Part shown: in pieces, positions 20,612 to 30,476 of the stretch
How positions within the stretch are numbered: the stretch's first letter is position 1
How the letters are laid out: each line of letters begins with the position of its first letter
NCBI GenBank assembly: GCA_007279905.1
Contig: QYPH01000005.1
Coordinates: forward strand, 1 to 44,933
DNA: 44,933 nucleotides
Direction of reading: 5' to 3'
From: Actinomycetota bacterium
GTDB lineage: Bacteria; Actinomycetota; Acidimicrobiia; Acidimicrobiales; Ilumatobacteraceae
Made by a program: the position numbers and the translations under genes
The notes under the pieces: model-generated
Told to the model about the DNA's origin: nothing
Database searches by the model: none
The model's input: the letters and a program-made list of their open reading frames with translations, nothing else

Positions 20612-21397
20612 ATGGCTCGCATAGTTGTTGCACAAATTTCTGACCCGCACATTCCTGGTCCGGGCGACGCACTCTTTGCAGGTTCAGACCCGGTAGGCAA
20701 CCTCACCCTTGCACTACTTCATGCATCGCGACGCACAAATTCCATCGTGATCACCGGTGATTGTGTCGCTCGATCAGGCACCGACAATGAATATGAGGGC
20801 TTTGCCAACATCTTGAAGTCAGTAGGTGTTGATGTTTCATTGTGTGCTGGCAATCACGACAATTCGCGCAAAATGCAACAGCTCTTCTCGTTGCCATCTT
20901 GTAATGGTCGACTTGATTATGTTGTTCCCCATGTCCTCGGCAATTTGGTGGTACTCGATACTTCACGGGCCGGTCGCGAAGATGGATCGCTCGATGTTGC
21001 ACAGTTGGAATGGCTCGACGATGTGCTGAGCGATGGAAAGCCTGCGCTGATTGCGATGCATCATCCATGCTTTCGCGTAGGCGGACCAACACTCGACGGT
21101 GTGCGCCTTGACGACGCATCAATTATCGGACTCCGTGAAGTTGTAGCGCGCCACAAAGTGCTTGGAGTAGTAAGTGGGCACGCACACATGATCATCTCTG
21201 CGCCGTTTGGGGGAACCACCGCATATATTTGCCCGTCGGTGGCGTACGAGTTTTCGATGAACGGACGCGATCTGAACTATCGCCCTGGGTTGCCCCAATA
21301 CATGGAATATTCGTGGGGAGAAGATGGCTCGGGATTTTTGGCGCGCGTTGTAACTGTTGCGCCTGACGAATCACTCTTGCTTATGGAGCACTTCTAG
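20612..21397 (+). CDS. metallophosphoesterase (CpdA-like)
   Basis: QISDPHI, ITGDCVARSG, CAGNHDNSR, MHHPCF, VVSGHAH motifs. Confidence 0.88.
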   Translation: MARIVVAQISDPHIPGPGDALFAGSDPVGNLTLALLHASRRTNSIVITGDCVARSGTDNEYEGFANILKSVGVDVSLCAGNHDNSRKMQQLFSLPSCNGRLDYVVPHVLGNLVVLDTSRAGREDGSLDVAQLEWLDDVLSDGKPALIAMHHPCFRVGGPTLDGVRLDDASIIGLREVVARHKVLGVVSGHAHMIISAPFGGTTAYICPSVAYEFSMNGRDLNYRPGLPQYMEYSWGEDGSGFLARVVTVAPDESLLLMEHF

Positions 21398-22440
21398 CGA
21401 GCAGTATTACGGCGTCGTCGTGAATGACGATCAAATGCCAATGCAATGAGTTCGTCAAGCAATTCCGAATACGAAATGCCTGACGCTTGCCACAACTTTG
21501 GATACATCGAGATTGGTGTGAATCCAGGGATCGTGTTGATCTCGTTGCACAAAAATCCGCGTTTGCCTTCTTCATAAAAGAAGTCAACACGAGCCATGCC
21601 TTCAGCCCGCAGCGTGTGAAAAATAACTGCAGCAAGTTTTTGGACTGCCTCAGTTTCGGCGACGGTGAGTGGCGCAGGAATTATGAGCTGCGCTGAATCG
21701 CTCTCATACTTGTCGTTGTAATCATAAAATTCACTACTCGGAATAATCTCTCCCGGAAGCGATGTGCGAACGGTGAGGTTGCCAAGAACCGCAACTTCAA
21801 TTTCTCGCCCAACAATCGCTTCTTCTATGAGCACCCATTCGTCATACGTAACTGCAAGGGCTATTGATTCTCGAAGTTCATCTAAATTGCGAGCCTTTGT
21901 GACACCAATGGATGAACCCAAATTGGCGGGTTTCACAAATACTGGAAGTCCGAGAGTGTCGATTGCATGTTGAAGAGCGGCATCGGTGATGTGTTGTTCG
22001 TGCAGCGATACATATTTTGGTTGGGGAATCCCATTGACGGCGAGCAATTGTTTTGCGACTCCCTTGTCCATTGCAACAGCGCTACCAAGAACACCTGAAC
22101 CGACATATGGAATATTTGCCACTTCAAGAACGCCTTGCATCGTGCCGTCTTCGCCAAGTGGACCATGTAATAGCGGCAACACAACGGTGCGCTCAAAGCT
22201 GCGAGCATCGGCGACTATCTGTGTAATCGAAATCGGCACACCGGCTGCAATCAACTTGTCGGGCGAGTGATCGACAACGAGGCACCATTGACCTTGGCGA
22301 GTAATACCTACTGTGGTGATCCGGTATTTGTCGTTGTCGAGAGCGCGAAGCACATGCGCAGCCGTGACACAACTGACATCGTGCTCAGCAGATTCTCCGC
22401 CAAAGAGCACGACGACGTGAATGCGTTGTGGCGATGTCAT
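21394..22440 (-). CDS. ddl: D-alanine--D-alanine ligase
   Basis: VVLFGGESAEHDVS, LPLLHGPLGEDGTMQG, VKPANLGSSIGV, RVDFFYEEGKRGFLCNEINTIPGFTPISMYPKLW. Confidence 0.95.
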   Translation of the reverse strand: MTSPQRIHVVVLFGGESAEHDVSCVTAAHVLRALDNDKYRITTVGITRQGQWCLVVDHSPDKLIAAGVPISITQIVADARSFERTVVLPLLHGPLGEDGTMQGVLEVANIPYVGSGVLGSAVAMDKGVAKQLLAVNGIPQPKYVSLHEQHITDAALQHAIDTLGLPVFVKPANLGSSIGVTKARNLDELRESIALAVTYDEWVLIEEAIVGREIEVAVLGNLTVRTSLPGEIIPSSEFYDYNDKYESDSAQLIIPAPLTVAETEAVQKLAAVIFHTLRAEGMARVDFFYEEGKRGFLCNEINTIPGFTPISMYPKLWQASGISYSELLDELIALAFDRHSRRRRNTAR

Positions 22441-22521
22441 TAAAAACACGGTACTAGCAATTGGCCAGCAATTGGCTCGTCACTGCTCCATAGCAATGCC
22501 GTTGCTCGGTAGGATTGCGTT

Positions 22522-23832
22522 ATGCGCTTGATGGCCGCCGATGTGGCGAAGGCGACCAACGGAACACTTGTTGGTCAAAATGCTCATCTGTCAGGTGTCA
22601 GTTTTGATTCGCGCAGCGTGCGGCCCGGGCAACTCTTTGTGCCGATTGTGGCTGAGCGCGATGGACACGAGTTTGTTTTGGCCGCGCTTGCTGCAGGTGC
22701 TGGCGCATATTTAACGACTGGCAAAACATTTGGTCGTACTTCGATCACGGTGCCCGACACGCTGGTGGCACTGTTGCAACTTGGTGCATGGGGTCGCAAT
22801 AAAATTGATGCGCAACTTGCCAACAGAGTGGTGGGCATCACGGGTTCGGTTGGCAAAACAAGTACTAAAGATTTTGTTGCCGCGGCACTTGGATCAATGT
22901 TGCGAGTAACAGCAAATGAACGATCTTTTAATAATGACCAGGGTCTGCCCGTGACAATCTTGAATGCACCAGACGATGTGCAGGCGCTCGTACTCGAGAT
23001 GGGTATGCGCGGCTTTGGTGAGATTGCTCGGCTATGCACGGTTGCTCGGCCAAACATCGGTGTCGTCACCAAGGTTGCCTCGGCGCATACCGAACGAGTG
23101 GGGGATATTGAGGGCGTTGCTCGTGCCAAGAGCGAACTCGTGACAGCACTCGATGCTTCGGGGTTTGCAATTTTGAATGCCGACGACGATCGAGTTGTCG
23201 CGATGCAGACGCTCACGAGCGCTCGAGTCATTACCTATGGTGTGTCGCCGACGGCAGATGTGCGAATGTCGAGTTGCGTGTTAGACGAACGGGCATGTGC
23301 TGCCGTGGTTGTTGAATCGCCGTGGGGTAGAGCATCGTGGAAAATGAATGTGCCAGGCGAGCACATGGCTCACAATGCGGTTGGAGCCATCGCGGTTGCT
23401 GGCGTAATGGGGCTAGATCTGCAGCTTGCAGCAGACGCCATATCGATGTCGGTCTTGTCGGAGATGAGGATGCAACATCGAATTGCACGCAGCGGAGCTT
23501 TGATCATTGACGATTCGTATAACGCAAACCCTGCGTCCATGGCGGCCGCGCTGCATGCCTTGAGCGCAACCACGGCAACTCGGCGCATTGCAGTGCTTGG
23601 AGTAATGGCCGAGCTGTCGGAGTCCGAACAAGATCATCTGCAGATTTCTCGACTTGCCAAGCAACTTGGCATCGAGATCATCGCTGTTGAAACAGATTTG
23701 TACGAGGTGCGATCTCGAACGCGCGACGAAGTCGTCGCAATGCTTTCAACTGTAGAAAACACTGCAGCTATTTTGATTAAGGGTTCTCGAGTTGCTCAAC
23801 TCGAGAAATTGGTATCGCTCTTAGTCAGCTAA
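22522..23832 (+). CDS. murF: UDP-N-acetylmuramoyl-tripeptide--D-alanyl-D-alanine ligase
   Basis: DSRSVRPGQLFVPI, GITGSVGKTSTKDFVAAAL, LEMGMRGFGEIARL, DDSYNANPASMAAALHAL. Confidence 0.94.
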   Translation: MRLMAADVAKATNGTLVGQNAHLSGVSFDSRSVRPGQLFVPIVAERDGHEFVLAALAAGAGAYLTTGKTFGRTSITVPDTLVALLQLGAWGRNKIDAQLANRVVGITGSVGKTSTKDFVAAALGSMLRVTANERSFNNDQGLPVTILNAPDDVQALVLEMGMRGFGEIARLCTVARPNIGVVTKVASAHTERVGDIEGVARAKSELVTALDASGFAILNADDDRVVAMQTLTSARVITYGVSPTADVRMSSCVLDERACAAVVVESPWGRASWKMNVPGEHMAHNAVGAIAVAGVMGLDLQLAADAISMSVLSEMRMQHRIARSGALIIDDSYNANPASMAAALHALSATTATRRIAVLGVMAELSESEQDHLQISRLAKQLGIEIIAVETDLYEVRSRTRDEVVAMLSTVENTAAILIKGSRVAQLEKLVSLLVS

Positions 23833-25092
23833 GCGCTGACGTGCAGGCAAAGATTGTTTGTTGTCGAGAGCAGTGATATTGCATCGCCACGCAAGGAAGA
23901 GGGCGGTTACAGAACTGATCATCAACATTCCGCGAGAACCATATCGGTCGATGAGTGGACCAAAAACCATGTTGCCAAATGGGATGAGTCCACCGAAAGA
24001 CATGAACCATAATGCAAGCACGCGACCCCGAACTGCGGGTTCGAGTCGCATTTGCACAACAGTCATCATCGACGTTGTTGTAAAGAAATAGGCGAATCCC
24101 AAAAAGAAACCCGAAATAAATGCCGGCAGAGGCGATTGCGAAAGTGCAAAGAAAAACATCGCAACAGAAAATGCTGCGAATCCCCATTGAATGAGTCGAC
24201 GCATATCGACATGTGAAAAGACAGTGCCGATTGCAAGTCCGCCTAGACATGCGCCGAAACCCCATGTGGCATAGAGCCACTTGTAGGTGACACCGCTTTC
24301 GTCAATCTTGAACGTGAGTCGGGCAACTGCGGGGAAGAGACCAACATAAGGAAGCGAGAGCAGCGAAAACGTTGCAAGCGAAACAATCAGTCGACGCACA
24401 ACGGGTCTCTCGCGTGCGATAGAAAGACCAACAGTGAAGCGCCGCCAGCCCTGCACTGGGTCTGGCACAAGATCGGGCACTGTCACTTTGAGCAGCGCAA
24501 AAATAACAAACAAATATGTCGCGGCGTTGAAATAAAAGAACTGTGCTGTGGTGGCGCCCCATTGAGAAAAAACAGCAACGATGATTGGGCCAACGACGCG
24601 CGAGCCGTTGATGACGGTGCTGTTGAGTGCAATTGCTCCCGACAAATCTTCAGGCCGTACGAGCGATGGCAACATTGCAGACCACGCAGGCGCATTGAGT
24701 GCATTTCCGATACCCACGCCAAAAGCTGCCGCGAAGAGCGCCCAAATAGGTGGAGTGCCGAGTGCAAGTGTTGCGAGTGCCACTGAGAAAGAAAGTTGCA
24801 CAACTTGCATCGAGACCAGCCATTTTTTGCGGTTAAAACGATCGGCAATGACACCGGCAGGGATCGACAAGAACAGCAGTGGTCCTAATTGCGCAAAAAT
24901 CAACAACCCAACGATTGAAGCCTTTCCAGTGCGGTGATACACATATGCCGGAAGGACGACATTTTGCATCCACGTTCCAATATTTGAGCCGAGCGAGCCA
25001 AACCAGACAAGGCGAAAATCGCGAACTCCAAGTGCTGCACGAGCACTCCCGCGTTGTGGCTTGTGGATTGGGGTGTCGTTGGTATCGGTCAT
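23821..25092 (-). CDS. MFS transporter (EntS/DUF894-like)
   Basis: Multi-TM protein; FRLVWFGSLGSNIGTWMQNVVLPAYVYHRTGKASIVGLL, LFLSIPAGVIADRFNRKKWL, MLPSLVRPEDLSGAIALNS. Confidence 0.9.
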   Translation of the reverse strand: MTDTNDTPIHKPQRGSARAALGVRDFRLVWFGSLGSNIGTWMQNVVLPAYVYHRTGKASIVGLLIFAQLGPLLFLSIPAGVIADRFNRKKWLVSMQVVQLSFSVALATLALGTPPIWALFAAAFGVGIGNALNAPAWSAMLPSLVRPEDLSGAIALNSTVINGSRVVGPIIVAVFSQWGATTAQFFYFNAATYLFVIFALLKVTVPDLVPDPVQGWRRFTVGLSIARERPVVRRLIVSLATFSLLSLPYVGLFPAVARLTFKIDESGVTYKWLYATWGFGACLGGLAIGTVFSHVDMRRLIQWGFAAFSVAMFFFALSQSPLPAFISGFFLGFAYFFTTTSMMTVVQMRLEPAVRGRVLALWFMSFGGLIPFGNMVFGPLIDRYGSRGMLMISSVTALFLAWRCNITALDNKQSLPARQRLAD

Positions 25093-25186
25093 GTTCGTGG
25101 CGAGATCGGCAAGAATGCTGGTTATGGATCAAACACTTGAGAGCGATCTCGCTGTCTACGATACAACAGCATCTAGCGCTCAAACG

Positions 25187-25336
25187 ATGTCAAGCGTCAC
25201 CGCAACGAAGTCGACTTCGTGCAGTTCACCACGAGGAATTTTTTCCCAATGTCCACACTGTGGTTCTGGCTTGTATGCAGAACACGCACACTTTAGGTGT
25301 GGGTCGTGTGGCTGGCGCGATAGTTGCTGCGACTAA
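25187..25336 (+). CDS. small zinc-ribbon-like protein (about 49 aa; start uncertain, ORF opens at 25061)
   Basis: Two Cys pairs: CPHCGSGLYAEHAHFRCGSCGWRDSCCD. Confidence 0.6.
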   Translation: MSSVTATKSTSCSSPRGIFSQCPHCGSGLYAEHAHFRCGSCGWRDSCCD

Positions 25337-25351
25337 AAAAACTTGTTGCTG

Positions 25352-26479
25352 TTAAGCCAACGCGTCTTGGGGGCTGACAAACTCGGCGACGAGTTCACGA
25401 GCAACAGGCTCGCTTGTGATGTGCCCATTTGCAGTGTTGACTCCAAGACGGATTGCTTCACTCTGTGCTGCCGCACCACGTGCGCCAAGTGCTGCGACTT
25501 GTAATTGATACGGAAGCGTTGCGTTGGTGAGTGCGTAGGTGCTGGTGTTTGGCACTGCGCCTGGCATGTTGCCAACTGCATAGTGAATGACACCATGCAT
25601 CTCATAGACGGGTTCGGTGTGAGTGGTTTCGTGAGTCGTTGCGATGCATCCGCCTTGATCAACAGCCACGTCAACAATGACCGAGCCTCGCTTCATGTTG
25701 CGCACCATGTCTTCACTCACAACAATCGGCGCACGTGCTCCTGCAACGAGTACTGCACCTATGAGCAGATCGGCTTCAGCGAGCACTCGCTCGATGGCAC
25801 CACGATTTGATGCAAGCGTCGTGGTGCGACCAATACATATTTGTTCGATGTATCGAAGACGATCTAGGTTTTTGTCGAGAATAATTACTTCGGCTTGCAT
25901 GCCGGCTGCAATCCACGCAGCGTTGTAGCCAACATTGCCAGCACCGATGACAACAACCTTTGCTGGACGAACACCAGGTGCGCCACCCATAAGCACACCA
26001 CGACCACCCTGTGGGCGCTCGAGAAAGTGTGCGCCAGCTTGCGTTGCAAGGCGGCCGGCGATCTCGCTCATCGGGGCCAGCAAGGGCAGTGATCCATCTT
26101 CGAGTTGCACCGTCTCGTAGGCAATCGCGGTGGTTTTTGACTTGAGCAATGCTTGGGCAACTGCCGGATAGGCAGAAAGGTGAAGATACGTAAACAGTGT
26201 GAGATCTGGGCGCAAGAATCCAAATTCTTCAGCTTTTGGTTCTTTGACCTTGACGACCATTTGCTGGCTCCACGCATCGGCAGCAGTTGGCACAATTGTC
26301 GCTCCAGCGGTCACATATTCGGCATCGCTAATAGATGCGCCTTCGCCAGCGCCCTGCTCAACAAATACCTGCGTACCAAGTCGCTCAAATTCACGCACTC
26401 CATCAGGGGTGAGCGAGACTCGACCTTCTAAAGTCTTGATTTCTTTTGGTACACCCAGTGTTTTGATGAAGCTATCCAT
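25352..26479 (-). CDS. ald: alanine dehydrogenase
   Basis: LGVPKEIKTLEGRVSLTPDGV, VKVKEPKAEEFGFLRPDLTLFTYLHLSA, VVIGAGNVGYNAAWIAAGMQAEVIILD, VDQGGCIATTHETTHTEPVYEMHGVIHYAVGNMPGAVPNTST. Confidence 0.96.
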   Translation of the reverse strand: MDSFIKTLGVPKEIKTLEGRVSLTPDGVREFERLGTQVFVEQGAGEGASISDAEYVTAGATIVPTAADAWSQQMVVKVKEPKAEEFGFLRPDLTLFTYLHLSAYPAVAQALLKSKTTAIAYETVQLEDGSLPLLAPMSEIAGRLATQAGAHFLERPQGGRGVLMGGAPGVRPAKVVVIGAGNVGYNAAWIAAGMQAEVIILDKNLDRLRYIEQICIGRTTTLASNRGAIERVLAEADLLIGAVLVAGARAPIVVSEDMVRNMKRGSVIVDVAVDQGGCIATTHETTHTEPVYEMHGVIHYAVGNMPGAVPNTSTYALTNATLPYQLQVAALGARGAAAQSEAIRLGVNTANGHITSEPVARELVAEFVSPQDALA

Positions 26480-26537
26480 ACGAAAGACCCTACGCCACTG
26501 AGGGCACTGTATTTGATAGCCAAGAAGTTGAAAACGA

Positions 26538-26550
26538 GGTATTTCATACC
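26538..26550. promoter_or_regulatory. Inverted repeat GGTAT-TTC-ATACC in the ald/aldehyde dehydrogenase divergent region
   Basis: Perfect 5-bp arms; lies near -35 relative to the predicted aldehyde dehydrogenase start. Confidence 0.4.
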
Positions 26551-26578
26551 AATTGTTCCGTCTGGTTAGTGTTGTCTC

Positions 26579-28003
26579 ATGAAATCCTTCAATAACTACA
26601 TCAATGGCAAAGAAGTTGGGGCACAGGACGGTCGTACAACGCCAATCATCGATCCTGTAACGGGCAAGCAATATGCAACTGCTGCATTATCAGGACCTGG
26701 GGATGTCGACAATGCAATGAAGGCAGCGGCGGACGCATTTGAATCGTGGAAGCACTCAACTCCGTCTGTGCGCCAAAAAGCAATCAACGACATTGCTGAT
26801 GCGATGGAAGCCAACATGACCGAATTGATTGAAGCCGAGATTGAAAACACTGGTAAGCCTCGCGCAATTACTTTTGGCGAAGAGGTTCCGCCGATGATGG
26901 ACCAGATTCGTTTCTTCGCTGGCGCTGCACGAATGCTCGAAGGCAAGAGCGCGGGCGAATACATGACCAACTTCACTTCATACATTCGTCGCGAGCCAAT
27001 CGGCGTGTGTGCTCAAGTTGCACCATGGAACTATCCACTGATGATGGGTGTCTGGAAATTTATTCCCGCAATCGCTGCAGGTAATACCACCGTGCTCAAA
27101 CCAAGTGACACCACGCCCGCATCGACTGCCTTGCTTGCAAAGATCGCTGGTCAAGTGTTGCCTCCAGGTGTACTCAACGTGATTTGTGGAGACCGCGATA
27201 CGGGGCGCGCAATGGTCACACACGACACACCAGGAATGGTTTCGATCACAGGATCGGTGCGTGCAGGAATGGAAGTGGCTGAGGCCGCTGCAAAAAGTTT
27301 GAAGCGTGTGCATCTGGAGCTCGGTGGAAAAGCACCCGTCATTATTTTTGATGATGCCGATATCGAACTTGCTGTTGAGACAATTGCAATGACCGGATAC
27401 TTCAATGCTGGTCAAGACTGCACTGCAGCAACGCGCGTGATAGCAGGACCAAAGATTTATGGCGACTTTGTAGATGCATTGACCGAAGCCGCCAAGAAAA
27501 CTAAGACTGGCAAGCCAAGCGAAGACGTGCTTTACGGCCCACTGAACAACGAAACTCACTTGAGCAAGGTCAAGGGGTTTGTCGATCGCACACCAAAGCA
27601 CGCCCGCATCACAACGGGTGGTTCACAAGTCAGCGGAGCGGGTTATTTCTTCGAGCCAACGGTGATCTGTGATCTCAAGCAGCAAGACGAGATGATTCAG
27701 AATGAAATGTTTGGACCAGTCATCACTGTGCAGCAATTTAGTGACGAAGAAGAGGCTCTCAAGTGGGCCAACGGTGTGGAGTATGCGCTGGCATCTTCGG
27801 TGTGGACACGAGACCTTGGTCGCGCAATGCGCATGACAAAAAATCTCGATTTTGGTTGCGTTTGGGTCAACACCCACATTCCGATGGTGGCCGAAATGCC
27901 GCACGGCGGATACAAAAAATCGGGCTACGGCAAAGATTTGTCTGCATACGCATTGGATGATTACACGCGCATCAAGCACGTGATGATTAACCTCAACAGT
28001 TAG
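26579..28003 (+). CDS. aldehyde dehydrogenase, gamma-aminobutyraldehyde dehydrogenase-like
   Basis: [105 protein letters not shown]. Confidence 0.9.
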   Translation: MKSFNNYINGKEVGAQDGRTTPIIDPVTGKQYATAALSGPGDVDNAMKAAADAFESWKHSTPSVRQKAINDIADAMEANMTELIEAEIENTGKPRAITFGEEVPPMMDQIRFFAGAARMLEGKSAGEYMTNFTSYIRREPIGVCAQVAPWNYPLMMGVWKFIPAIAAGNTTVLKPSDTTPASTALLAKIAGQVLPPGVLNVICGDRDTGRAMVTHDTPGMVSITGSVRAGMEVAEAAAKSLKRVHLELGGKAPVIIFDDADIELAVETIAMTGYFNAGQDCTAATRVIAGPKIYGDFVDALTEAAKKTKTGKPSEDVLYGPLNNETHLSKVKGFVDRTPKHARITTGGSQVSGAGYFFEPTVICDLKQQDEMIQNEMFGPVITVQQFSDEEEALKWANGVEYALASSVWTRDLGRAMRMTKNLDFGCVWVNTHIPMVAEMPHGGYKKSGYGKDLSAYALDDYTRIKHVMINLNS

Positions 28004-28038
28004 TCAACAAACCGAAATCGAAGAGCACGGGGGAAAGC

Positions 28039-29151
28039 ATGGAAAATAGCGAGCGCGGTTCTGTTGAACTGATCAATGTCACCAAAAAATACGGTGACGT
28101 GCTCGCTGTTAATGGAATTAATCTGCAGATTAAGGCAGGAGAGTTTCTGTCTTTGCTCGGTCCATCTGGATGTGGCAAGACAACGACGCTTCGAATGCTC
28201 GCAGGCTTTGAACAACCAGACGAAGGCTTTATCCGGATCAACGGTCTTGAGGTTCAGGGCGTGCCGCCGTACAAGCGCGACGTCAATACGGTGTTTCAGC
28301 ACTACGCACTTTTTCCACACATGTCGGTTGCCGAAAACGTTGCTTACGGATTGCGACAAAAGGGTGTCAACAAGATAGAGACCGCAACTCGTGTCATGGA
28401 AGCTCTCGACATGGTGCAGATGACCAAGTTGGCAGAGCGCAAGCCACGACAGATGTCGGGCGGTCAGCAGCAACGCATTGCGGTTGCGCGCGCACTCGTT
28501 AATCGTCCAAGTATTTTGCTTCTCGATGAACCACTCGGGGCTCTCGACCGAAAACTACGCGAAGAGATGCAGATCGAATTGAAGCTGTTGCAGAGCCGAT
28601 TGGGAATTACCTTCGTATTCGTGACTCACGACCAAGAAGAAGCAATGTCGATGTCGAACCGCATCGCCATCATGCTCGACGGCCACATTGAACAATTGGG
28701 CGACCCGGAAACGGTGTATGAGCATCCGACGTCGGCATTCGTTGCCGGATTTATTGGTCGCAACAACTTTTGGCAGGGTATTGCAACCGAGGACGGTGCC
28801 CGAGCCGACGATGGAACAGAGTTTGTAGCAACTCGGCCTGAAGAGAATGTGCCAAATGGCGAAGCCGCTCTTTCTGCTGTGCGTCCAGAATGCATCAACT
28901 TGTCTGCAGCACAACCAGCCCAGACAACTAACGCAGTTGAGGCAAAAGTCGCCGGTGTGTCGCATTTCGGCGACGTGCTGCAATACGTGGTGCGCGCGAA
29001 GGGTCGTGACATCTTGGTCATGGTTGCGCGTACCAACCCATCACGTTTTGCCCTTGGCGAAACGGTGTGGTGCTCGTGGTCGGCTGAAGATGTGTATCTA
29101 TTTTCAGCCAGGCAAGCCAGTGTTGTCATGGCGGCACCGGCTCATGACTAA
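28039..29151 (+). CDS. potA: polyamine-type ABC transporter ATP-binding protein (PotA-like)
   Basis: LLGPSGCGKTTTLRMLAGFE, QMSGGQQQRIAVARALVNRPSILLLDEPLGALDRKLREEMQ, THDQEEAMSMSNRIAIM, TOBE-like C-terminus. Confidence 0.92.
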   Translation: MENSERGSVELINVTKKYGDVLAVNGINLQIKAGEFLSLLGPSGCGKTTTLRMLAGFEQPDEGFIRINGLEVQGVPPYKRDVNTVFQHYALFPHMSVAENVAYGLRQKGVNKIETATRVMEALDMVQMTKLAERKPRQMSGGQQQRIAVARALVNRPSILLLDEPLGALDRKLREEMQIELKLLQSRLGITFVFVTHDQEEAMSMSNRIAIMLDGHIEQLGDPETVYEHPTSAFVAGFIGRNNFWQGIATEDGARADDGTEFVATRPEENVPNGEAALSAVRPECINLSAAQPAQTTNAVEAKVAGVSHFGDVLQYVVRAKGRDILVMVARTNPSRFALGETVWCSWSAEDVYLFSARQASVVMAAPAHD

Positions 29152-29204
29152 TATCAAACCAACAACATCAACATCATTATCAACAATCACAATAGGAGCA
29201 TGAC

Positions 29205-30470
29205 ATGGCAACAGAAAATTCAAAGCAGAGTCCAAAGCAACTCAAAATGCTTGCGCCAGACAGCTTTCGCGAGAAGCTCTCACGTCGTGCATTCTTGCAA
29301 GGCGGAACTGCGCTTGCTGGCTTTGCGTTAATCGCTGCCGCGTGTGGAAGCTCTGATGACGCTGCGACGACGGACACCACTGCTAGTGGTGCAACCGATG
29401 TACCTACAGACGGCTTGGCAAGTGGCGACTGGAGTCGCGTCATTAATACTGCAAGTGGAACTTTGGCTATGTATACATGGGGCGACTACAACGACCCAGA
29501 ACTTGTTGGTGCGCTTGCTGCGTCGACCTTGAGCGTGACGATGAAAGTTGACTACTACGGGAGCAACGAAGACCTGATCACCAAGTTGGCAACAAGTGCA
29601 GGTGCAAGCGGCTTTGACATCGTGGTACCAACTGGTCCGTACATCACGCAGATGGTCGAAAAGGGATTGCTACAGAAGTTGGACAAGTCGTTGATTCCAA
29701 ACATGGTCAACGTCGACCCGCTGTACCTCGGTCAGGCGTGGGACACAACAAACGATTACTCAGTGTGCAAAAACTGGGGTACTACTGGCTATTTCTATGA
29801 CAGCACCAAGATCTCCAAAGAACTGACCACGTGGCAAGACTTCATTGACACCTGCATGGGCGAAGCTTCTGGCCAGTGTGCAGTCATCGATGCAGCTCCT
29901 AACTATTGCGGCATGTGGTTCTGGGCAAATGGAATTGACTGGAACACGGAGGATGCAGCCAATCTGGATGCAGCCGAGAAATTCTTGGTTGACGAGTTCG
30001 CTCAGCACATCAAGGCGTTTGACAGCTACCCATCGACGAAACTTGCAGAAGGCGCGTATTCGATCGCGATGGCATGGAACGGCGATGCCCGTCAGGCATA
30101 TACGCGCATTGCAGAGGCTGGTGGCACCCCAGAAGATTGGAAGTGGGTACTTGGTGCTCCTGACACCGAACTCTGGATGGACAACTACTGCATTCCAGTG
30201 GGTGCTCCAAACCCAGAGGCTGCTCATGCATGGATCAACTGGGACTTGATTCCAGAAGTCTCCATTCAAGATCTTTCGTATCACGGCTATCACACCGGCA
30301 TGAAAGACATGTCGACGCTGATTAGTGAGATCGCACCAGATCTTGAAAAGGGCGACATGATTTTCTTTGGTGATGATCAGGTGAAAACCATGCACACCCA
30401 AATCATTACCCCTGCTCTTGATCGACTCATCGACATCTTGAACAAGTCGAAGGCAAAGGCCGGAGGCTGA
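29205..30470 (+). CDS. potD: polyamine-type ABC transporter substrate-binding protein (PotD-like; twin-Arg lipoprotein signal)
   Basis: SRRAFLQGGTALAGFALIAAACGSSD signal; YTWGDYNDPELV, FDIVVPTGPYITQMVEKGLLQKLDKSLIPN, AYSIAMAWNGDARQAYTRI. Confidence 0.9.
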   Translation: MATENSKQSPKQLKMLAPDSFREKLSRRAFLQGGTALAGFALIAAACGSSDDAATTDTTASGATDVPTDGLASGDWSRVINTASGTLAMYTWGDYNDPELVGALAASTLSVTMKVDYYGSNEDLITKLATSAGASGFDIVVPTGPYITQMVEKGLLQKLDKSLIPNMVNVDPLYLGQAWDTTNDYSVCKNWGTTGYFYDSTKISKELTTWQDFIDTCMGEASGQCAVIDAAPNYCGMWFWANGIDWNTEDAANLDAAEKFLVDEFAQHIKAFDSYPSTKLAEGAYSIAMAWNGDARQAYTRIAEAGGTPEDWKWVLGAPDTELWMDNYCIPVGAPNPEAAHAWINWDLIPEVSIQDLSYHGYHTGMKDMSTLISEIAPDLEKGDMIFFGDDQVKTMHTQIITPALDRLIDILNKSKAKAGG

Positions 30471-30476
30471 TCTGGG

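Noticed and set aside
22584-23231. 215-aa minus-strand ORF inside murF
   Set aside because: Antisense frame, Ser/Thr/Pro-rich, overlaps the conserved MurF ATP-binding region.
28626-29129. 167-aa minus-strand ORF inside potA
   Set aside because: Antisense shadow frame of a clear ABC ATPase gene.
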